This document shows positions 17,034-25,231 of a stretch of 64,000 bases of DNA, piece by piece. The notes beneath the pieces are model-generated. The model did no database searches, was not told the DNA's origin, and saw nothing but the letters and a program-made list of their open reading frames with translations. Made by a program: the position numbers and the translations under genes. The DNA lies in NCBI GenBank assembly GCA_017303335.1, contig JAFLBK010000001.1, positions 191,001 to 255,000 of the forward strand, given 5' to 3'. The DNA is from Chitinophagales bacterium (lineage in GTDB: Bacteria > Bacteroidota > Bacteroidia > Chitinophagales > Chitinophagaceae). Each line of letters opens with the position of its first letter. Position 1 is the first letter of the stretch.

Positions 17034-17681
17034 TCACGCTCCATCGCGAAGAAACGGATTCAGTTTTTTCTCCTCCCCGATCGTGGTTACCGGTCCGTGG
17101 CCGCTGTATACAACGGTATCATCCGGCAATACAAACAGTTTTTCCCGGATATTCCTGAGCAGGGTATCGTGATCGCCACCCGGCAGGTCGGTACGCCCGA
17201 TACTGCGGTTGAACAGCACATCGCCGCTGATGATGAAATGCTGACTGGCCGAATAAAAACAGATATGCCCCGGCGAATGACCCGGCGCCTCGATCACCCG
17301 GAGTTCATCCGCCCCCAGCCTGATCGTATCGCCTTCTTTCAGGAAAATATAATCTCCCTTGTAATTGTCAAAAGGCATGTCGTACATAAGTCCGGAGGCA
17401 GGCGCATAATTCAGCAGGGGAAGTTCTTTCTCGTGTAACTGAAGCGTAAGGCCCCAGGTATCGGCCACGAATTTATTGCCGAATACATGGTCGAGGTGGC
17501 AATGGGTATTAAGCAGCATCCGGGGCTTCAACCCGCTCTGTGTAATGAAGGCTTCCAATTCGTCTTTTTCTGCGTTGAAATAACAGCCCGGGTCGACAAT
17601 GAGGCAGTCGCCGTTTTCATGGTAAAGTACATAGGTATTTTCCTGGATCGGACTGAATACAAAAGGCCTGATTTTTAACAT
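17034..17681 (-). CDS. Metallo-beta-lactamase-fold hydrolase (glyoxalase II-like)
   Basis: 215 residues. The binuclear zinc motif THCHLDH is near residue 59, followed by further ligands in A-P-G-H-S-P-G-H, I-S-G-D-V-L-F and the C-terminal S-G-H-G-P. The start PFVFSPIQENTYVL is typical of the glyoxalase II-like / YcbL subfamily, which hydrolyses thioesters such as S-lactoylglutathione analogues. Bacteroidota usually lack glutathione, so the true thioester substrate is unknown. The protein is cytoplasmic, with no signal peptide. Confidence 0.88.
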   Translation of the reverse strand: MLKIRPFVFSPIQENTYVLYHENGDCLIVDPGCYFNAEKDELEAFITQSGLKPRMLLNTHCHLDHVFGNKFVADTWGLTLQLHEKELPLLNYAPASGLMYDMPFDNYKGDYIFLKEGDTIRLGADELRVIEAPGHSPGHICFYSASQHFIISGDVLFNRSIGRTDLPGGDHDTLLRNIREKLFVLPDDTVVYSGHGPVTTIGEEKKLNPFLRDGA

Positions 17682-17753
17682 AAGCGCCGGGAAATTGTTT
17701 TTTAAGGATTAGGGCGAATAAAGTAATTTTAAACTCATTATCAATATACGCGT

Positions 17754-20700
17754 ATGGCAAAGTTCCGCAGATTATCTCTAATTTCCTCCCTCCTCATACT
17801 AATCGCTTACAGTTCCATAGCACAGGTGAATTCCGTTGAGTTCGGCAAGAACCGGATCCAGTACAAGAAATTCAAATGGAAATACTACCAGAGCAAGAAT
17901 TTCAACGTGTACTATTACCAGAACGGAGAGGAGCTGGCCAAATTCATAGCCCAAAGCGCTGAAAAAGAACTGACCCAGATCGAAGAAGCGGCGGAATACA
18001 GCCTCCAGCGCCGGGCCAATATCGTGGTGTACAACGAATACGCCGATATGCTCCAGAGCAATATCGGCCTCGAGATCGACTGGCAGAACAGTGGCGGAGG
18101 CACCAAGCTTGTGAACAATAAGATGGTGGTGTACTTCGAATCCGATCACCAGAAACTCCGCTTACAGGTACGCCGGGGTATCGCCCAGGTACTTACTGAG
18201 AACCGCCTGTTCGGCGATGATATCGGGGAAGTGGCCGGTAACCAGGCCCTGCTCGATCTTCCTAAATGGCTTACCGACGGATACGTGAGTTACCTGGCCC
18301 AGAACTGGAGTACCGAACTCGACGACGAACTGAAAAGCGAGATCCTCAGCGGCAACTATACCAAATTCACCCGTTTTGCCAACGAGAAGCCCCAGCTGGC
18401 AGGGCATGCATTCTGGTTCTACATCGACGAGATGTACAAGAAAGAGAATGTTACCTACCTGCTCTACCTGGCCACCGTTTATAAAAACCTGAACAAGGCC
18501 TTTATGCAGGTATGCAAGAAGAAGTTCAAGGAGGTGCTGGCCGACTTCATGGAATACCAGGATACCAAGTACTACCAGGATATCGCCAAACGCAAACCCT
18601 ACCCCAAGGGTAATTACATCGAAGGTTTCGACATCAGCACCCGCCTCGATTATTTCCGCTTCAACGTGAACCCCAACAAGAAAAACAACTCGTACGTTGT
18701 TACCCAATACAAAAAAGGCATCGTGCGGGTGATCTTCAACGACGATTTCACCAACAAGACCCTTCTGAAATTCGGCATCCGCAGTTACAAGAACAGCATC
18801 AACCCCAACTACCCCATGATGGCCTGGGACCCCAAGGGCACCCGCATCGCGGTTTTGTATAAAAAATCGGGCACGCTCAACCTGTTCGTATACGACGTGA
18901 TCGACCGGGTGAAAAAATACAAGATCGACCTGACCAAACAGTTCGACCAGGTGCAGGACATGAAGTACATGCTGAACAGCAATACCCTGCTTCTCTCCGC
19001 CGTAAAAAACGGGCATACCGATATTTTCACCCTCGAACTGCAAAGCGAAAAGATCCGCCAGATCACCAATGATGTGTACGATGACCTCGACGCGTCTTAT
19101 GTGGCCTTCCCCAACAAACAAGGCATCATCTTCTCCAGCAACCGCCCTACGGCTACGGCCAAAACCGGCGATACCGTATTACCCAGCGATCACCGCTATA
19201 ATATTTTCCTCATCACCGATTTCGGCGATAAGCCCGAACTGAACCAGATCACGCAGTTGTCCAGCCTGAAGTACGGCAATGCCCGTTTACCGATGCAGTA
19301 CAACCAGAACCACTTCACCTTCGTAAGCGACGAGAACGGGGTGGGCAACCGCTACGCGGGATTCTTCACCACCAAAAAATCGGGCCTCGATACCCTGGTG
19401 CTCATCAGTGGAGAGATCATGCGCAACCCTTCGGCAAAAGAAGTAGACAGCGCCCTGCGCCTGTATAAAAAGACCGACGTGGATTCGATTGCCGTTGTTT
19501 CCATTTCCGAAGATTCGGCCTACACATTCCCGCTTACCAATTACCAGAGCACCCTTGCCGAAACCAGGATCGCGGGCGACAATAACCAGGTAAGCGAAGT
19601 AACCCGGCAGAGCGATGAAAAGATCCTTTACAAACTCAAGATCGATGAGAACACGCTGCGCCGCCGCAACATCACCGCCCAGCCAACCGAATACATGAAG
19701 AAGATTATGGGCGAAACAGTAGATACGGCCGCGGTACGGAAGTTCAGTAAGCCCCTCACGGCCGATACAGCCAAAAAACAGGATGACTTTTTCCAGACGG
19801 AATTCGCCAATGAGAAAAAAGACAATAATGCCGCGGCCACCACGCCTGTTGCCGGTAACGAAACAGCCCCCCGGAACAATATTTTAAAAACACTCAAACA
19901 GTACCGTTACAAACCACCGAAGTTCTCGGCCGAATACGGATCGGTAGGATTGACAAGCGGCAGCTCGGTACTCATCAACCGCTTCCAGCCTTATGGCGGA
20001 GGCGCCGGCCCGATCACCCTCAACTCGAGCACTCCCCTGAATGGCCTTATCCGGCTGGGTACGGTGGAATTATTAGAAGATCAGCGCATCAGCGGCGGCT
20101 TCCGGATCTCCACCAACCTCAAGGACAACGAGTGGTTCATGACCTACCAGAATTACAAAAGGAGGATCGACTGGGGACTTACCTATTACCGCAATGTGCA
20201 GCAGGTAGGCGATAATTTCGGAAACTTCATCGGCCGCCTCTATACCAACCTCTACCAGGTGAACGTGGCCTATCCCTTCGATGAAACCAAGAGCCTTCGC
20301 CTCACTACCGGTATCCGTTCCGACAAGATCGTGACCGCCTCACAAGACCCAGGCACCCTCGTGGCCGAAGACGACAAGCGTCTCTACTCCACCACGCGGC
20401 TCGAGTACGTATACGATAACAGCCTCAACCCAACACTCAATATCTGGAATGGCCTGCGGTATAAATTCTATATCGACTGGAACCGCCAGGTGAACAAAGT
20501 GAAGTTTGCCGATGGCCCCACCACCTTCAATTTCGGTTTCGACGGGCGTTACTATTACCCCATCCTGCGCAACTTTATCTGGGCCGGCCGCGTAGCGGGC
20601 GATTTCAGCTGGGGCAATCAAAAGATCATTTATTACCTCGGTGGTGTGGATGGCTGGCTCATGTTTGGTCAGAACCAGAAATACGATCAGAATGGCGTGC

Positions 20701-21167
20701 TGATCAAGGAACGCTACTTCAATACCAGCAACCCGCCCGATCCCGACCAGGATTACGCTTTCCAGAGCCTGGCGGTGAACATGCGTGGCTATATCCAGAA
20801 TGTGGCCAACGGAAACAACGCCGTGGTGATCAACAGCGAATTCCGCCTGCCGGTATTCACCACCCTGCTGAACAGGCCGATCAATAATTCCTTCCTGCGC
20901 AATTTCCAGATCATCCAGTTCTTCGATTTCGGAACCGCCTGGAACGGCGCCTACGATAAATTCAAACGTCCCGAAGTGGTATATGGCAACCCGCCGTTGC
21001 AGGTGAAAGTCAAAGCAGGGGGTTTGGGTCCTTTTGCCGGTGGTTATGGCTTCGGCGCCCGCAGCACCCTGCTCGGTTATTTTGTGAAATTTGACGCCGG
21101 CTGGCCGATGACCGGTTTCTTCAAGGGCAGCCCGATATTATATGTATCCCTTGGCCTCGACTTCTAA
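17754..21167 (+). CDS. Outer-membrane protein with degenerate peptidase-like domain, TolB-type propeller and BamA-like barrel
   Basis: 1137 residues. A signal peptide (1-23) ends ...SSIAQ. Residues about 25-260 resemble the N-terminal gluzincin-like (peptidase MA) domain found fused to WD40-like repeats. Where a protease would have H-E-x-x-H this protein reads R-G-I-A-Q, so it is probably inactive. Residues about 280-560 carry PD40/TolB-like strands (NSNTLLLSAVKNGHTDIFTL, IIFSSNRPT). From about 720 to the end is a barrel with the strand pattern of surface-antigen/BamA proteins, ending V-S-L-G-L-D-F with terminal Phe. Such proteins are often labelled TolB homologues. The real role is unknown, but outer-membrane location is well supported. 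Confidence 0.8.
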   Translation: MAKFRRLSLISSLLILIAYSSIAQVNSVEFGKNRIQYKKFKWKYYQSKNFNVYYYQNGEELAKFIAQSAEKELTQIEEAAEYSLQRRANIVVYNEYADMLQSNIGLEIDWQNSGGGTKLVNNKMVVYFESDHQKLRLQVRRGIAQVLTENRLFGDDIGEVAGNQALLDLPKWLTDGYVSYLAQNWSTELDDELKSEILSGNYTKFTRFANEKPQLAGHAFWFYIDEMYKKENVTYLLYLATVYKNLNKAFMQVCKKKFKEVLADFMEYQDTKYYQDIAKRKPYPKGNYIEGFDISTRLDYFRFNVNPNKKNNSYVVTQYKKGIVRVIFNDDFTNKTLLKFGIRSYKNSINPNYPMMAWDPKGTRIAVLYKKSGTLNLFVYDVIDRVKKYKIDLTKQFDQVQDMKYMLNSNTLLLSAVKNGHTDIFTLELQSEKIRQITNDVYDDLDASYVAFPNKQGIIFSSNRPTATAKTGDTVLPSDHRYNIFLITDFGDKPELNQITQLSSLKYGNARLPMQYNQNHFTFVSDENGVGNRYAGFFTTKKSGLDTLVLISGEIMRNPSAKEVDSALRLYKKTDVDSIAVVSISEDSAYTFPLTNYQSTLAETRIAGDNNQVSEVTRQSDEKILYKLKIDENTLRRRNITAQPTEYMKKIMGETVDTAAVRKFSKPLTADTAKKQDDFFQTEFANEKKDNNAAATTPVAGNETAPRNNILKTLKQYRYKPPKFSAEYGSVGLTSGSSVLINRFQPYGGGAGPITLNSSTPLNGLIRLGTVELLEDQRISGGFRISTNLKDNEWFMTYQNYKRRIDWGLTYYRNVQQVGDNFGNFIGRLYTNLYQVNVAYPFDETKSLRLTTGIRSDKIVTASQDPGTLVAEDDKRLYSTTRLEYVYDNSLNPTLNIWNGLRYKFYIDWNRQVNKVKFADGPTTFNFGFDGRYYYPILRNFIWAGRVAGDFSWGNQKIIYYLGGVDGWLMFGQNQKYDQNGVLIKERYFNTSNPPDPDQDYAFQSLAVNMRGYIQNVANGNNAVVINSEFRLPVFTTLLNRPINNSFLRNFQIIQFFDFGTAWNGAYDKFKRPEVVYGNPPLQVKVKAGGLGPFAGGYGFGARSTLLGYFVKFDAGWPMTGFFKGSPILYVSLGLDF

Positions 21168-21173
21168 GCGGAT

Positions 21174-21833
21174 TCATTCAATATCTTGTTTTGCCCGGTT
21201 CAGGTAACCGGGCAATTTTTTTGCGGAAAAATAGATCAGGTAGAAAAGAACCGTAAACATCGCTGTTATTCCCCAGGTATACCAATATTCGCCGGGATAA
21301 AGAATGCGTTCCCCGATCGATACAAAGAGACGGTGGGGTTGATGAAGTACATCCCAACTGTTCCAGCGCAGGAAGCGCCCCAGGTAAACACCGAACGATC
21401 CCAGGAAGAGAATTAAGATCATCAACGCATGTACAACATGCTGTTTCGTTTTAGTCTGCAGGAATTGCTCCACCCGGTAGAGTGAAATAAACGCCATCAG
21501 CAGACCCAGCACCGCCGCGGAAAAGATCAGCGTGGCATCGAACCACCTGGGAAAATCCGATCCACGGCCCACATGAATAAGATCGGTGATGAGGTACAAT
21601 GAATTGGGGAAGAACAAAAGCCAGGTGATCAGCAAAAGATAAGATACCCGGCGCTTCTGTTTGAAATGCTGCAACAAAGCGCTCACATAAAACGGTATCC
21701 ATGCCAGGAAAAGATTCCAGACCAGGAAGATGAAAAGCAATTCCCGGGTGATGTACATCCGGCAGGCGATCAGTAATCCGATGAACAGGAACCAACCGGC
21801 CAGGAGTTTATTGAATGCGTGCATGCGGAACAT
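21174..21833 (-). CDS. DUF1361 integral membrane protein
   Basis: 219 residues with about six to seven helices. The pattern W-N-L-F-L-A-W-I-P-F and LLFFPNSLYLITDLIHVGRG is the DUF1361 signature. Function unknown; the family is found in many bacteria. It is the last gene of the leftward creD unit, three bases after the DgkA-type kinase. Its C-terminal codons contain the other gene's terminator. Confidence 0.85.
   Translation of the reverse strand: MFRMHAFNKLLAGWFLFIGLLIACRMYITRELLFIFLVWNLFLAWIPFYVSALLQHFKQKRRVSYLLLITWLLFFPNSLYLITDLIHVGRGSDFPRWFDATLIFSAAVLGLLMAFISLYRVEQFLQTKTKQHVVHALMILILFLGSFGVYLGRFLRWNSWDVLHQPHRLFVSIGERILYPGEYWYTWGITAMFTVLFYLIYFSAKKLPGYLNRAKQDIE
21191..21222 (+). terminator. 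Intrinsic terminator inside the 3' end of the opposing gene
   Basis: TTGCCCGGTT (21191-21200) pairs perfectly with AACCGGGCAA (21206-21215), followed by seven T. It serves the 1137-residue outer-membrane gene that ends at 21167, yet lies within the last codons of the convergent DUF1361 gene. Confidence 0.85.
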
Positions 21834-21836
21834 GGT

Positions 21837-22196
21837 TTAGTGTTTTAGGTGATCGAGAATGGAAGGAATGAGGATGATCAGCGCCGTTACCAGGCTGATG
21901 CAGGCAAATACCAGTACGGCCCCGGCCGCAATGTCCTTCACCTGTTTTATCTGCGGGTGCTGTTGTGGCTGTACATGGTCGCAGATCTTTTCGAGCGCCG
22001 TATTCAGCATCTCGGCGCCCGTTACCAGCCCGATACAGATACATAACGCGATCCATTGCCAGGAAGTCAAACGCAACCATGCTGCGGCGCCGATCACCAT
22101 ACCGGTTGCCAGCACGTGTATCCGGAAATTCTGTTGCGTGGTAAAACAATGTTTCAGTCCGCTGAGGGCATAGCCGAAGGAGCGTATCAGTTTCAT
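21837..22196 (-). CDS. dgkA: Diacylglycerol kinase family protein (DgkA/undecaprenol kinase type)
   Basis: 119 residues with three membrane helices, as in the small integral lipid kinases. The catalytic motifs are E-M-L-N-T-A-L-E-K near residues 62-70 and K-D-I-A-A-G-A-V near 86-93. The start with a soluble helix (SFGYALSGLKHCF) also fits. It phosphorylates diacylglycerol or undecaprenol in the inner membrane. In Gram-negative bacteria this recycles lipids left by envelope synthesis. It lies within the leftward creD unit, 82 bases after the Coq4-like gene. Confidence 0.92.
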   Translation of the reverse strand: MKLIRSFGYALSGLKHCFTTQQNFRIHVLATGMVIGAAAWLRLTSWQWIALCICIGLVTGAEMLNTALEKICDHVQPQQHPQIKQVKDIAAGAVLVFACISLVTALIILIPSILDHLKH

Positions 22197-22278
22197 GCGA
22201 ATCGTTTTGTGAAGCGCAGCATCCAGAACTCCAGCCTTGTTTTGAAAAGCCAGCAGGCAAAGCGTATTTTTTTCAGGG

Positions 22279-22755
22279 TCATCGGATTCTGTTTTTAAGG
22301 GTGCTGGTTTGTTCTTGCAGTATCTCGAACCATTTCCAGTTTTCGATCGGCCGGCAATTTCTTCCCCGGCGGAACGCCTGCCGGAAGAGAGACCAGTACT
22401 CGGGCATGGTCACAAATCCGTACAGAACCGTTGCGAGTACCGGGAAAGAAAGATGCCTGTTGCCCAGCATGAAGCACTGCAGGCATACTTCGCCGTCGTC
22501 GGTGGTATCATAGCCAAGCAGGATATGCTTGATATCGTGTTTGGCATAATACGGTAAGAGCCCGAGTTGTTTGTTTTCGAGAAAGACAGCCAGGTCCTTT
22601 CCCATGCTGTGCTCGGGGAAAGCCTTCAGTTCTTCCAGCGAATAAGGGAACCTGACCGGTTTCCGGATAAGCCGGAGAACCGGCAGGGCCATTTTGTGTG
22701 TGAGGTATACCAGCAAGGCCGAGCGGTATTTTTTGATCACCGGGATTGTTTTCAT
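22279..22755 (-). CDS. Coq4-like protein
   Basis: 158 residues. The segment YAKHDIKHILLGYDTTDDGE contains the Coq4 metal motif H-D-x-x-H-(x11)-E, here H73, D74, H77 and E89, followed by a helix rich in Leu and Phe. Eukaryotic COQ4 is needed for ubiquinone synthesis. Bacteroidota normally make menaquinone, so the partner here is unclear. Its ATG overlaps the end of creD by four bases (ATGA), which implies translational coupling. It is soluble or peripheral, with no clear signal peptide. Confidence 0.7.
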   Translation of the reverse strand: MKTIPVIKKYRSALLVYLTHKMALPVLRLIRKPVRFPYSLEELKAFPEHSMGKDLAVFLENKQLGLLPYYAKHDIKHILLGYDTTDDGEVCLQCFMLGNRHLSFPVLATVLYGFVTMPEYWSLFRQAFRRGRNCRPIENWKWFEILQEQTSTLKNRIR

Positions 22756-24083
22756 GGGTTGGTGGTTTTATGGTCGATGCCATACCAATCGATCTTGCGG
22801 CTCAGGTACATCGCCAGCGCCAGCAATACGAACAAGCCGATACTGCCGAAGAGCAATGCGTTATCCTGCATCTGGATCAGTACATAAATAAAGAGGTACA
22901 GGGTCGAAAGCAGCATGGCAAACAGCAAACTGGTATTCGCCCGTTTGAAAATGCTGTAGGTATACCAGCTCAGCAACAGGATCGTGGCCGTTGCGGCGCA
23001 GAGGTAAGCCCAGGAGAAAAGGACGTATTCCGATATCGAGAGCAGCAGGGTATAAAATACAACGAGGGCGATGCCGATGAGTATGTATTGCAGCGGATGC
23101 ACCGGCTTTCGCTGGAACAGCTCGGTAAAGAAATACGCGAAGAAGGTAAGGGCGATCACGAGGATCGCGTATTTGAGCGAGCGCATGGTTTGGGCATAGC
23201 CGTCGAATGGTGAAAGCAACTCTACACCAAAGGCGCTGGCCATGACTGTATTCCGGATCGCGTTGGTAGGCAGGAATAGTTTCGGGAAGTCGCGGTTGAA
23301 CTGCGATATCTTCCAGTCGGCCGTAAAGCTGTTCTTGTTCACCTGCTCGGTATCGGGCAGGTAACGGCCATCGAATGCGGGATTGTTCCAGGGAGCGCTG
23401 AGGTGCACGCTGGTGGTGCTGCCGAGTGGTGTAAAAAATAATTTCTCGGATCCCTGCAAGGTTAGCTGTATCGAAAACTCGGTATCGCTGTTCAGGAAAG
23501 AGGAATCCAGCGGAAAAGAAGCGTTGATCCCCTGGTCGGCGATGCTGTTATCAGGCATCCCCGCTTCCATGGTCAGTAACTGGTTGTTCCATTTGATGGC
23601 TTGTTCTTTAAGTCCCTTGAGGTCGGTGATGCCGATACACAAACGGGCATCGCTCCAGCGGATAAATTCCGGACTGATATTGAGGGGCGACAGGTTGTGC
23701 TTCGAAAACCTTCCTTTCAGTACCAGCGGCCGGGCAGTGTATACCGGTACTTTGTAAATGCTGCGGTAACGGATCTCGGGTTCCACCCTGCCCTGTACAT
23801 CGAGGTTTTCGGGCAGGATGTGCAGGTATCGTTTCACAGGAACATTGTTTTCAAACTCGGTATAGGGTACGATCAAAAACGGGCCGGTGATGGTTTGTGC
23901 CGAAGACCATTTGTTACTGATCTCGCGGGTCACTTCCTGTTTGCGTTCTTTCCGCTCATTCACCAGATACATAATGATAAAGGTCGGAATAAGCAGGGCC
24001 AGAACGAGAAAACCGATGAAGAAGGATTTAATGACCAGTTTGTTGCGTTGCCAGAAACTGGGCGATGCCGGTTGAGTTTCCAT
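22752..24083 (-). CDS. creD: Inner membrane protein CreD
   Basis: 443 residues. An N-terminal helix (about 16-40) is followed by the CreD hallmark R-E-x-x-N-K-W-S-x-x-Q-x-I-x-G-P-x-L-x-V-P-Y at about 54-75, a large periplasmic domain, and five to six helices at the C-terminus. CreD is an inner membrane protein of unknown biochemical role linked to envelope stress and colicin/beta-lactam tolerance in other bacteria. In E. coli it is controlled by the CreBC two-component system; no such system is here. A palindrome identical in its arms to the one before the regulator operon lies 18 bases upstream, so control by the adjacent winged-helix protein is likely. Confidence 0.93.
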   Translation of the reverse strand: METQPASPSFWQRNKLVIKSFFIGFLVLALLIPTFIIMYLVNERKERKQEVTREISNKWSSAQTITGPFLIVPYTEFENNVPVKRYLHILPENLDVQGRVEPEIRYRSIYKVPVYTARPLVLKGRFSKHNLSPLNISPEFIRWSDARLCIGITDLKGLKEQAIKWNNQLLTMEAGMPDNSIADQGINASFPLDSSFLNSDTEFSIQLTLQGSEKLFFTPLGSTTSVHLSAPWNNPAFDGRYLPDTEQVNKNSFTADWKISQFNRDFPKLFLPTNAIRNTVMASAFGVELLSPFDGYAQTMRSLKYAILVIALTFFAYFFTELFQRKPVHPLQYILIGIALVVFYTLLLSISEYVLFSWAYLCAATATILLLSWYTYSIFKRANTSLLFAMLLSTLYLFIYVLIQMQDNALLFGSIGLFVLLALAMYLSRKIDWYGIDHKTTNP

Positions 24084-24101
24084 GTTTATGTATTTAAAAG
24101 T

Positions 24102-24118
24102 ACTTTGTATTTCAAAGT
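24102..24118. promoter_or_regulatory. Putative operator upstream of creD (ACTTTG-N5-CAAAGT)
   Basis: ACTTTG-TATTT-CAAAGT is a perfect inverted repeat in the 51-base gap between the regulator gene and creD. The same arms with the same spacer length occur at 25099-25115. It is the expected size for a dimeric winged-helix protein. Confidence 0.7.
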
Positions 24119-24134
24119 GAAAGTATAAAAAAAT

Positions 24135-24431
24135 TTATTTCATGCTCCCGATCATCTTTTCCAGGGCTGTTAAATGTGCCTTAAATGCTTTTTCGCCCGA
24201 CTTGGTAATGGAATACGTGGTGTTGGTCTTTCGCCCGATGAATCCCTTCTGTACTTTTACGAATTCGCTTTCCTCGAGCGTTTTTAAATGGCTGGCCAGG
24301 TTTCCGTCGGTGATGGCGAGCAGTTCCTTCAGCTCATTAAAATTCATTTCTTTATTCACCACCAGGGCGCTCATGATGCCCAGGCGGATACGGCTGTCGA
24401 ACAGTTTATTTAAATTCTCAATCAAACTCAT
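24135..24431 (-). CDS. Winged-helix transcriptional regulator (HTH_34 type)
   Basis: 98 residues. The protein is essentially one winged helix: SRIRLGIMSALVV, then the recognition region ITDGNLASHLKTLEES, then a wing with FIGRKTNTTYSIT, and a final amphipathic helix for dimer formation. These features match the short ArsR/MarR-like HTH_34 family. No metal-binding cysteines and no ligand domain are visible. Its ATG overlaps the stop of the upstream membrane gene by four bases (ATGA). It probably binds the two ACTTTG-N5-CAAAGT sites, repressing its own operon and creD; this is inference from position and symmetry. Confidence 0.88.
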   Translation of the reverse strand: MSLIENLNKLFDSRIRLGIMSALVVNKEMNFNELKELLAITDGNLASHLKTLEESEFVKVQKGFIGRKTNTTYSITKSGEKAFKAHLTALEKMIGSMK

Positions 24432-25090
24432 GCATCCGCATTTTTGCTTCGTTCATATTTATACCACATCACGCTTCCGTAAATAATATGCAGCACGCCA
24501 AAGCCTGCCGCCCAAAAATAAAGACCATAACCCACAAACCAGCAGTTGACAATACCGAGTAGTATCTGGCAATACCCCAGGTACCGCACTTCCCCCAGCG
24601 TATACTTGCTGGCATTTACCAGGGCCAGTCCGTAAAAGATCAGGCAACCCGGCGCAATCAGTCCGTAGTTCCCGAACTGCATCTGCCGGAACAGGTAAAT
24701 GCCACCGGCGATCATCGGTATGGCTACATTGATGATGAGCCTCCGTGACGTATAGCCCCACATCGGTACATTACTCTTCCGGCTCCGGGTATAGGTAAAA
24801 AGAAAAGCCGATAACAAAGCACCGATGAATGTATAAACCGCTATCTGGAACAGGCGGTGTCCCATGAAATCCTGCAGCGAGGTAACTTCCAGGGTCTTTG
24901 TTACCAGTTCGCGGTAACCCGAGGGCCCCCCGTTATCCAGGATCACCCGGTTGGCGAACCAGGCGCCCACCAATGCACAGGTGCCGGCGGCGATACCGCT
25001 CAACCCGCTCAAACTGATAAAGCGGCTGCTGCGTTCCATCATCTGTTTGATGTGCTGCAGATCCTGCAAAGATTGCTGTTGCTCATTCAT
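24428..25090 (-). CDS. Integral membrane protein cotranscribed with the winged-helix regulator
   Basis: 220 residues. A charged N-terminal helix (MNEQQQSLQDLQHIKQMMER) is followed by about six hydrophobic segments, with an F-I-S-L-S-G-L-S-G motif at the first helix. I do not know a named function. Similar membrane proteins are commonly found next to HTH_34 regulators and creD in Bacteroidota. It could be the sensor or the effector of that regulator. It is the first gene of the two-gene operon, with the palindromic site ending 8 bases before its ATG. Confidence 0.75.
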   Translation of the reverse strand: MNEQQQSLQDLQHIKQMMERSSRFISLSGLSGIAAGTCALVGAWFANRVILDNGGPSGYRELVTKTLEVTSLQDFMGHRLFQIAVYTFIGALLSAFLFTYTRSRKSNVPMWGYTSRRLIINVAIPMIAGGIYLFRQMQFGNYGLIAPGCLIFYGLALVNASKYTLGEVRYLGYCQILLGIVNCWFVGYGLYFWAAGFGVLHIIYGSVMWYKYERSKNADA

Positions 25091-25098
25091 AAAAAAGC

Positions 25099-25115
25099 AC
25101 TTTGAATTACAAAGT
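25099..25115. promoter_or_regulatory. Putative operator upstream of the regulator operon (ACTTTG-N5-CAAAGT)
   Basis: ACTTTG-AATTA-CAAAGT, a perfect 6-bp inverted repeat with a 5-base spacer. On the leftward strand it overlaps a TACTTTG box that has a TTTG about 21 bases upstream, so a bound regulator would cover the promoter. Second copy of the creD site. Confidence 0.7.
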
Positions 25116-25157
25116 AAACACTCCGATCCCGTTTTTACAAATTATTTTTCGGCACTG

Positions 25158-25188
25158 TTGGGGCTCTCAGCACATGCATCTATCTTTA
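25158..25188 (+). promoter_or_regulatory. Probable promoter of the acylase gene
   Basis: TTG at 25158-25160 and TATCTTTA at 25181-25188, separated by 20 bases. This is close to the Bacteroidota TTTG-N19/21-TAnnTTTG promoter, 43 bases before the ATG at 25232. Confidence 0.4.
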
Positions 25189-25231
25189 GTGCCGTTTAAA
25201 AAATAAACAGTCACCCATCAACCGCTTTGCT

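Noticed and set aside
18162..19121. Leftward 319-codon frame in the propeller gene
   Set aside because: Val/His/Phe-rich shadow of the real gene; no start context or homology signal.
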